DNA of 64,000 bases from Halothece sp964463655 (GTDB taxonomy: Bacteria; Cyanobacteriota; Cyanobacteriia; Cyanobacteriales; Rubidibacteraceae), in the NCBI GenBank assembly GCA_964463655.1, contig CAYXDG010000006.1:6241-70240 (forward strand), written 5' to 3'. The notes beneath the pieces are model-generated. The model worked only from the letters and a program-made list of their open reading frames with translations, was not told where the DNA came from and did not search any database. This document shows, piece by piece, positions 61,580 through 64,000 of the stretch (position 1 is the first letter of the stretch; every line of letters starts with the position of its first letter). A program made the position numbers and the translations under genes.

Positions 61580-62158
61580 TTATGACCAAATTTTCCTTAA
61601 ATCTAGCGTAAAGCCTAATAAAACATTTTCTCCAGACAGAGAAGAAGGTGCATTGAGAATTTCTGTTTCTGTTTGTGGACGATAGATTTCTACTGTTTTT
61701 TGTTTGGGATTAATCAGCCAACCCAACTGACAGCCGTTTTCTATGTATTCTTGTAGTTTTGCTTGAGTCTTTTTTAAGTTATCCGTTGGCGAAAAAAGTT
61801 CAATGACAAAATCGGGACATAGCGGAAGAAAGGCTTCTCTTTGTTGTGCCGATAAAGCCTCCCATCGGGATTTTTCTACCCAAGCGACATCGGGACTGCG
61901 ATCGCCGCCATTGGGAAGACTAAACCCTGTAGAAGAATCAAAAACTTCTCCCAGTTCGGTTTGTTCATTCCAGCGATGAACTTGACTAATTAAATTCGCA
62001 TTTTTGCGTCCTGTTTCTCCTCCTGTCGGTGGCATAATAATTAAATGTCCTTGAGCCGTTCTTTCCAATTTTAAGTCGGGATTATCTTGACAAATTTGAT
62101 AAAACTGTTCACGATTTAATTGGATAAGTGAGTCTAAATTTAAAGTCAGTTGAGACAT
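61580..62158 (-). CDS. Uma2-family putative endonuclease (copy 1)
   Basis: 192 residues, PD-(D/E)xK fold of the Uma2/DUF820 type: GHLIIMPPTGGETGRKNANL, GDRSPDVAWV with the first metal Asp, PDFVIELFSPTD with the Glu, and AKLQEYIENGCQLGWLI. Cyanobacterial genomes hold many copies; biological role unknown. ATG start. Confidence 0.9.
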   Translation of the reverse strand: MSQLTLNLDSLIQLNREQFYQICQDNPDLKLERTAQGHLIIMPPTGGETGRKNANLISQVHRWNEQTELGEVFDSSTGFSLPNGGDRSPDVAWVEKSRWEALSAQQREAFLPLCPDFVIELFSPTDNLKKTQAKLQEYIENGCQLGWLINPKQKTVEIYRPQTETEILNAPSSLSGENVLLGFTLDLRKIWS

Positions 62159-62290
62159 TGCTAAATGATCCTTGACAATGAAGTCTCGATTTCTTCTGGT
62201 ATTTCAGGAGGATTAGAACTAATTAATGCTTTCACCCTTAACAAATATTTTATCAAAGAGGCGGAGTGAATGCTGAGGGGTTGCGTGACC

Positions 62291-62355
62291 CCGCGATCGA
62301 GCTTGATCTGTGGTGGGCGGGGCAAACCCTACAAATTAACTGAAAGGATAGTGCT
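62291..62355. repeat. Interspersed repeat, copy 2
   Basis: CCGCGATCGAGCTTGATC, TGTGGTGGGCGG, CAAACCCTACAAATTAACT, GAAAGGATAGTGC. Tandem with copy 3 nine bases on. Confidence 0.65.
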
Positions 62356-62363
62356 GATCACGA

Positions 62364-62440
62364 AGCGCGATCGCGCTTGGGATGTGGCGGACAAGGCAAA
62401 CCCTACAAGTTAACTTAAAGGATAGCGCGAGGTTTTACGC
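62364..62440. repeat. Interspersed repeat, copy 3
   Basis: GCGCGATCGCGCTTGGGATG, TGGCGGACAAGG, CAAACCCTACAAGTTAACTT, AAAGGATAGCGCGAGG. Same order of segments as copy 2. A partial copy lies at 63061. Confidence 0.65.
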
Positions 62441-62443
62441 TTC

Positions 62444-63010
62444 TCAACCTGCTTTCATTTTTAACCAATTAAAAATGTCTTCAACCGTTAAGTTTAAATC
62501 AATTTCTTCTAAAACGGGTGCGCGATCGCGCTGATAAAATATTTCTGGCTGTCTTTGCGGTTGAAAAACAAGAATTGAGCGATCGTCTGGGTCAACTAAC
62601 CAACTCAACTGAGAACCATGCTTTAAACAGTGCAATAAATTACCTGTAACGCGATTAGCACTTTGATCGGGAGAAAGAATTTCAATACTCCAATCTGGTG
62701 CAATCATAACATTATCTAACGGTTCTCCTTCCTCATCAACCTGAATGGATTCCCAACGAAACACCGCGATATCAGGAACAATTGAACGACCGCCAAACGT
62801 ACAGCGTAACTCTGGGAAAGCATAAGCAATTTGTCTGGCTTCTGTGACTTCATTAATCGCGTAAATTAACTTTCCCTGAAGTCGAGAGTGGCGACTCTTT
62901 GGCATTGGTTTTGAGATAATTTCCCCTCCAATATATTCCTTTGGCGGTTTCACTTCTGGTAACCTTAAAAACTCTTCCAACGTTATAGAAATTTGCTTAG
63001 CAGCAGTCAT
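62444..63010 (-). CDS. Uma2-family putative endonuclease (copy 2)
   Basis: 188 residues from the ATG at 63010; an in-frame TTG 27 bases upstream is less likely. Same fold as copy 1 but a different subgroup: ISITLEEFLRLPE at the start, FGGRSIVPDIAVFRW with the metal Asp, PDWSIEILSPDQSANRV with the Glu, and CLKHGSQLSWLVDPDDRSI. Not a recent duplicate of copy 1. Flanked by interspersed repeats on both sides. Confidence 0.88.
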   Translation of the reverse strand: MTAAKQISITLEEFLRLPEVKPPKEYIGGEIISKPMPKSRHSRLQGKLIYAINEVTEARQIAYAFPELRCTFGGRSIVPDIAVFRWESIQVDEEGEPLDNVMIAPDWSIEILSPDQSANRVTGNLLHCLKHGSQLSWLVDPDDRSILVFQPQRQPEIFYQRDRAPVLEEIDLNLTVEDIFNWLKMKAG

Positions 63011-63060
63011 ATCTAATTCTCTAATCTGATTGGTCAAAATGTGAGTAAAATTGGGATGGG

Positions 63061-63092
63061 TGGCAAACCCTACAAGTTAAGTTAAAGGGTCG
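63061..63092. repeat. Interspersed repeat, partial copy
   Basis: TGGCAAACCCTACAAGTTAA then GTTAAAGGG, matching the centre of copies 2 and 3. Confidence 0.55.
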
Positions 63093-63167
63093 ATACTTCT
63101 CTGGTTTTAGAATGAGCTTGCTTCAAATTATTCTAAACTGAGTTAGATAATCGCCCTTTTCTTATTA

Positions 63168-63251
63168 TTAATTTTGATGGACTCTTACCCAACCATTACG
63201 TTTCAAAGCAGCTATAATTTTTGCGTAAGGTAGGCTGAGAACTTTCCTCAC
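63168..63251 (-). pseudogene. Truncated HicA-like toxin remnant
   Basis: 27 residues from a GTG that overlaps the HicB-like stop: LSLPYAKIIAALKRNGWVRVHQN, the first third of a HicA double-stranded RNA-binding toxin, then TAA. The part with the catalytic His (GSH) is missing. Confidence 0.6.
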
Positions 63252-63451
63252 ACTACTATTTCCTCAATAATTGCTCCCTCACTTAAGTTAATCTTCTCTT
63301 CAACTGGTTCAAGGTAAAGGGCAATTGCTTCTTGGATATTCACCAAAGCCTCATTAATATCGTTCCCTTCACTGATACAACCAGGGAGAGAAGGAACAAA
63401 CACTGTATATCCGCCTTCGTCGCTTGGTTCAAGGACAACTTGTCACTTCAT
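63248..63451 (-). pseudogene. HicB-like antitoxin with in-frame TGA at codon 3
   Basis: Reading from the ATG at 63451 gives Met-Lys-stop, then QVVLEPSDEGGYTVFVPSLP, GCISEGNDINEALVNIQEAI and a tail ending EIVV. This is the HicB fold (MKxQVxLEPSxEGGYTVxVPSLPGC). The TGA at 63443-63445 sits where a Tyr, Trp or similar residue is normal. No other start lies in frame nearby, so it is most likely dead. It is followed at once by the truncated HicA remnant. Confidence 0.7.
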
Positions 63452-63671
63452 GGCTGTTCACTTTTTGATGCTTAAAAATATCTTATCAAATTTTGATGAG
63501 TAGGCGCGATCGAGTGGAGGGAAAGCGCGATCGCGCCCTCATCTCTAAAGTACAATTTATAATAGGATAAACTGAAACCAAACCACTCTTTCCAATGGAT
63601 ATTAAAGCATTAGTTAAAAATAAAAAATAATCGATGAAATACTTGTTACTCTTTTGCCCTGAATTTTGCAA

Positions 63672-63881
63672 CTACTTTAAATCTTCTTCTGAGAGAGATG
63701 CTTGTTTCATTAAATAGCGAAGTAATCCCACTTTGAGGTCTTTATTACTATGAATTGGAACTGAAATACGAGTTGTTTGACCGGGTTTGCAGTAGATGTG
63801 ATGACTTCCTTGAACTCAAAGTAATTGTCATCCATTCTTTTCTAAAATCTTGGCAAATTTTTTACCAGAAATTGACTTCAT
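63672..63881 (-). pseudogene. HicA-like toxin with two in-frame TGA codons
   Basis: From the ATG at 63881: MKSISGKKFAKILEKNG-stop-QLL-stop-VQGSHHIYCKP, then TTRISVPIHSNKDLKVGLL and a TAG. Normal HicA reads KNGWQLLRVQGSHHIY, so the two TGA codons (63828-63830, 63816-63818) replace Trp (TGG) and Arg (CGA) by single transitions. The GSHH motif with the catalytic His survives downstream. Overlaps the HicB-like gene by four bases (ATGA). Confidence 0.75.
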
Positions 63882-64000
63882 ATTGCAATTTCCATAACTC
63901 GGCTGTTCTCACTTGTCTCTAAAGAGTCCACATCCACTGATAAACAGCCTTCTACCGCTTCATAGAGATTTTCTAATAACTCTTCAAAGGTATCTCCTTG
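63878..64000 (-). CDS. HicB-family antitoxin, C-terminal part (cut by window edge)
   Basis: The last 40 residues, GDTFEELLENLYEAVEGCLS and on to RVMEIAI, match the C-terminal helices of HicB antitoxins. The start lies beyond the window. Intact as far as seen, although its HicA partner is dead, so it may be an orphan antitoxin. Confidence 0.6.
   Translation of the reverse strand, partial: QGDTFEELLENLYEAVEGCLSVDVDSLETSENSRVMEIAI

Noticed and set aside
63486..63671. 61-residue open frame on the minus strand
   Set aside because: It crosses HIP1-rich palindromic sequence between the two HicBA remnants and resembles nothing.
63168..63881. TGA read as an amino acid (recoding) in the HicA and HicB frames
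   Set aside because: TGA ends normal genes in this window, for example the GH3 gene at 5939 and the gene overlapping SpoIID at 36165. The TGA codons are explained by simple point mutations in dying genes, and no SECIS-like structure was seen.
58497..64000. The whole right end as a single prophage or integrative element
   Set aside because: No integrase, tRNA attachment site or phage structural gene is visible; it looks like an accumulation of separate accessory genes.

Overview
The window reads as chromosomal DNA of a cyanobacterium. The octamer GCGATCGC (HIP1) and its core are scattered through almost every gene, and the gene set is cyanobacterial: AcsF cyclase, heme oxygenase, a CRR6-type NdhI maturation factor, DUF1825, GH3-like and ABC1-kinase proteins. 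Short heptamer tandem repeats of the TTGGTTA type are also typical. A halotolerant unicellular lineage such as Halothece/Euhalothece would fit, but the genus is a guess. I found no rRNA, tRNA or CRISPR array.

Layout. 1-6 kb: the end of an alpha/beta hydrolase, then a small lipid-like cluster (amidohydrolase, Mpo1-like DUF962, fatty-acid hydroxylase, JmjC-type oxygenase) divergent from a GH3-family acyl-adenylating enzyme. 6-12 kb: small coiled-coil protein, ABC1 kinase and PP2C phosphatase, facing a tandem pair of prohibitins and a phasin-like protein. 12-15 kb: polysaccharide genes (sugar transferase, gmd, fcl). 15-24 kb: Na+/H+ antiporter, cell-wall amidase with murI, aroE, a gyrA paralogue and a TPR protein. 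24-30 kb: CRR6, two TerD proteins, EVE protein, ferrochelatase-like chelatase with a His tail, cytochrome b561-like protein and MFS transporter. 30-36 kb: mraY, murF, a SpoIID-like protein and a cyanobacterial unknown. 36-46 kb: CheA-like hybrid kinase, era, M14 peptidase-like protein, class A PBP, DUF1825, TM2 and ComEA-like proteins, ArsR repressor. 46-55 kb: glgX, pheS, ilvB, DUF427, recJ. 55-58.5 kb: hemN and heme oxygenase divergent from acsF, a tetrapyrrole module usually linked to low oxygen. 58.5-64 kb: an accessory tail with a GmrSD-like DUF262/DUF1524 protein, a SUKH protein, two Uma2 nucleases and two decayed HicBA toxin-antitoxin pairs among repeats.

Cell-envelope building recurs through the window (MurI, amidase, MraY, MurF, SpoIID, PBP1A, fucose sugar supply). 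The most unusual signals are the lipid/GH3 cluster, the CheA-like kinase whose N-terminal Hpt-like domain has Gln where the phospho-acceptor His should be, the perfect palindrome between heme oxygenase and acsF, the decayed HicBA pairs carrying in-frame TGA codons, and several families of small intergenic repeats, some placed exactly at convergent gene ends or inside an operon.
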